Virus record (IMG/VR): IMGVR_UViG_3300027833_000222
Location: 1 to 23,672 of that record
Length of the DNA stretch: 23,672 bases
Source of the DNA: a virus
Direction: 5' to 3' (one strand)
Of this stretch, positions 22,585 through 23,672 are shown one piece after another. Within the stretch, counting starts at the first letter, position 1; each line of letters begins with the position of its first letter. Both the position numbers and the translations under genes were made by a program. The notes beneath the pieces are model-generated. The model made no database searches, was not told the DNA's origin, and saw only the letters and a list, made by a program, of their open reading frames with translations.

Positions 22585-22742
22585 TCTATCACCTCGTCTA
22601 TGTATTGCTGGTGCGCGTCTCTACCTATGTCTATCAGGGTTCGTGCGTGCCTTACATCTAGACCGTGATGCTCCGCTATAGTTTCTACTGTCAGGTAGTT
22701 ATTGACCCAATCAAGATAAAATTCTCTTAGCTGCTTATTCAT
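22581..22742 (-). CDS. Small early protein with WVNNYLTVE motif (53 aa)
   Basis: A 53-residue frame, ATG 22742 to TGA 22581. FYLDWVNNYLTVETIAEHHG, then LDVRHARTLIDIGR, matches a very common small phage/bacterial pattern (WVNNFLTVExFAExxxL...A..LI..GR) that looks helix-turn-helix-like; its function is unknown to me. The start overlaps the upstream stop as TAATG, and the end overlaps the next start as ATGA, which supports it as a real gene. Confidence 0.75.
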   Translation of the reverse strand: MNKQLREFYLDWVNNYLTVETIAEHHGLDVRHARTLIDIGRDAHQQYIDEVIE

Positions 22743-22927
22743 TATGCCACCTCATTATTATTGTAGTTAATAGCTATACAGGTCTGGAAGTCATCATGCG
22801 GGTAAGAGCCTACATTGAATGTCTGACCTATAAAGTAGCTCTCAGCGTCTAGCTGCGTTGCCTTCGCACTGTGCGATGTCCTGTAATTATGCTTGGGATC
22901 GTCAAAAATGACTTGAACGCTATTCAT
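22742..22927 (-). CDS. Early hypothetical protein (61 aa)
   Basis: A 61-residue protein beginning MNSVQVIFDDPKHNYRTS, with Asn/Tyr/His-rich sequence and a probable beta-strand content. No membrane segment and no known family. It starts by TAATG overlap with the upstream gene and ends by TAATG overlap with the next, in the middle of the early operon. Confidence 0.65.
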   Translation of the reverse strand: MNSVQVIFDDPKHNYRTSHSAKATQLDAESYFIGQTFNVGSYPHDDFQTCIAINYNNNEVA

Positions 22928-23127
22928 TAGATTAACTCTTCAGTTGCATTGTTTAATAAATCCATAGCGCACTCTAGCGCCTCGTGGTCTGTTTCAATAC
23001 CATAGCAGGTGAAGCAGTGATAATCTACCCATTGGCCGCCTATTGGCGTTTGTAGGTTAAACGTGCCGCCCTCGTTCCACTCTATGCGTATATGTTCGCC
23101 GTTGTGCTCTATTTCCCAATGTTTCAT
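22927..23127 (-). CDS. Early hypothetical protein (66 aa)
   Basis: A 66-residue acidic protein. The start is ATG 23127, preceded by a near-perfect GGAGGG seven bases upstream; the frame is open five codons further only from a TTG. The sequence (HWEIEHNGEHIRIEWNEGG) predicts beta hairpins followed by a C-terminal helix (HEALECAMDLLNN), and contains three cysteines. No family is recognised. It ends in a TAATG overlap with the next early gene. Confidence 0.7.
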   Translation of the reverse strand: MKHWEIEHNGEHIRIEWNEGGTFNLQTPIGGQWVDYHCFTCYGIETDHEALECAMDLLNNATEELI

Positions 23128-23128
23128 T

Positions 23129-23323
23129 TTACAACCCTCCAAATAATACTAAGTTAACGCCACCAAGGGCCAAGACTGCTAAGCCTACCATAAGAGCTGT
23201 TAGACTTACCCAACTCATCAGTTCGCGGCGCTTATTCATACGCTGCCATTCTTTATGACGTAGATACTGATAGGCCAATTCTATTTCTGCCGCTCTCAAT
23301 TGCTGCTCTGTTTGTTTGCTCAT
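23129..23323 (-). CDS. Small early membrane protein (64 aa)
   Basis: A 64-residue protein. The start is ATG 23323, which overlaps the upstream stop (TAATG); a longer frame reaches 23371 but has no ribosome binding site and overlaps the upstream gene. Residues 1-35 are charged, helical and basic near the membrane (NKRREL), and residues 37-62 form one hydrophobic span (MSWVSLTALMVGLAVLALGG). It should sit in the inner membrane with its N-terminus in the cytoplasm. Early membrane proteins of phages can block superinfection or alter host membrane proteins; this is inference. Confidence 0.7.
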   Translation of the reverse strand: MSKQTEQQLRAAEIELAYQYLRHKEWQRMNKRRELMSWVSLTALMVGLAVLALGGVNLVLFGGL

Positions 23324-23463
23324 TATATTAAAGCCTCTATAAGTGCCATAGTTGCTGGCGGTATAGCGCAAGCCGCCATAGGATGCTTGCTAATATGTTT
23401 GATTATACGCGCCGCTGTAGCTGCGTTGGGATTAGCGTTGAAAGCTTCTAATAGTTTAATCAT
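23323..23463 (-). CDS. First early gene, small protein (46 aa)
   Basis: A 46-residue frame from ATG 23463 to TAA at 23323-23325, too short for usual cut-offs. AAGGG lies ten bases before ATG, and a consensus promoter lies about 30 bases upstream. The sequence (LLEAFNANPNAATAARIIKH, then HISKHPMAACAIPP) is helical and short. No family is recognised. Its TAATG overlap with the next gene and position right after the promoter support it. Confidence 0.7.
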   Translation of the reverse strand: MIKLLEAFNANPNAATAARIIKHISKHPMAACAIPPATMALIEALI

Positions 23464-23496
23464 TTTGGTAGTACCCTTGTTTGTTTGTATGGGTCC

Positions 23497-23524
23497 ATTA
23501 TATAGACTTGGTATTTTGTGTCAA
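23497..23524 (-). promoter_or_regulatory. Consensus sigma70-like early promoter
   Basis: Minus-strand TTGACA (23519-23524) and TATAAT (23497-23502) are both perfect, with a 16-base spacer. The expected start is near 23490, about 27 bases before the first early ATG (23463). It is the best promoter in the window and needs no phage polymerase. Confidence 0.85.
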
Positions 23525-23647
23525 ACTTATAGCCATTTATTTAACTTATAATGATGTTGACTACTATTGATCTGGTGAATGCCTACTATCTATTATGCGC
23601 GCCCGCGTGCGAATACTATACAGCTATAGCATTGTCAATATATTGGG

Positions 23648-23663
23648 GTGACTAGGTGGTCAC
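23648..23663. promoter_or_regulatory. Operator-like dyad GTGAC-N6-GTCAC upstream of the early promoter
   Basis: Perfect 5-bp inverted arms separated by six bases lie about 125 bases upstream of the early promoter. A TTGACA on the minus strand (23633-23638) lies beside it, without a good -10. The stretch 23525-23672 otherwise holds no supported gene; a GC-rich run (around 23596-23611) is present. Confidence 0.35.
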
Positions 23664-23672
23664 AAAAACTTT

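Noticed and set aside
23300-23551. Rightward frame of 83 codons over the early promoter
   Set aside because: It is antisense to two coupled small genes with good starts and covers the consensus promoter; no ribosome binding site.
23610-23638. Second early promoter using TTGACA at 23633-23638
   Set aside because: At 17 bases the -10 would be TATTCG, which matches only three positions.
1-23672. CRISPR array, integrase, insertion sequence or attachment site
   Set aside because: No regularly spaced direct repeats, no recombinase motifs and no flanking inverted repeats with duplications were seen; the genome looks strictly lytic within this window.
1-23672. Phage single-subunit RNA polymerase or T7-type promoters
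   Set aside because: No large frame is left unexplained, and no repeated ~20-bp promoter-like sequence was found in front of genes.

Overview
This window looks like part of the genome of a lytic, short-tailed (podovirus-type) bacteriophage with T7-like replication and tail genes. Three things support this. There is a T7-style replication set: primase-helicase, family A DNA polymerase, gp2.5-like ssDNA-binding protein and flap exonuclease. There are T7-like tail tubular proteins A and B. The gene packing is very dense, with many ATGA/GTGA/TAATG start-stop overlaps. A cobalamin-dependent (class II) ribonucleotide reductase and the style of the small genes suggest a marine phage of the SIO1/cobavirus type (Zobellviridae-like) infecting a B12-using proteobacterium. 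That taxonomic placement is inferred from gene content; no database search was done. No phage RNA polymerase is visible, and the four promoters that can be read are sigma70-like, so host RNA polymerase probably transcribes these genes.

Left arm (1-11920, all + strand, late/structural). It opens with two tandem paralogues of a small tail-assembly-chaperone-like protein, the first cut by the window edge. Next come a C-tail-anchored coiled-coil protein, a tail fibre ending in an S74 self-cleaving chaperone domain, a small unknown protein, and two different holin candidates. A 771-aa repeat-rich structural protein follows, then tail tubular proteins A and B, a short fibre-anchor-like protein and three probable internal virion (ejection) proteins. 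A strong sigma70-like promoter lies inside this block at 2246-2274. The arm ends at a bidirectional hairpin terminator (11924-11959).

Right arm (11974-23463, all - strand, early/replication, read right to left). A consensus promoter at 23497-23524 starts an early operon of six very small genes, which ends at a terminator (22249-22267). A second promoter (22063-22092) starts a run of small proteins, then primase-helicase, a zinc-ribbon protein, a small gene overlapping the polymerase, and the DNA polymerase. A third promoter (17394-17422), overlapping the polymerase stop codon and followed by a UUCG-loop hairpin, starts the ssDNA-binding protein, flap exonuclease, HNH nuclease, a PD-(D/E)XK-like nuclease, a small winged-helix-like protein, a metallophosphoesterase, two small proteins (one DUF3310) and the ribonucleotide reductase. 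The reductase makes dNTPs, the replisome proteins copy the DNA, and the nucleases probably process host DNA, primers and branched replication intermediates.

Several start codons were moved downstream of the longest open frame because a good ribosome binding site or a start-stop overlap points to an internal start (8451, 15401, 15877, 19059, 19171, 21371, 21622, 23127, 23323). Four genes under 60 codons were added: 2082-2249, 14155-14322, 22581-22742 and 23323-23463.
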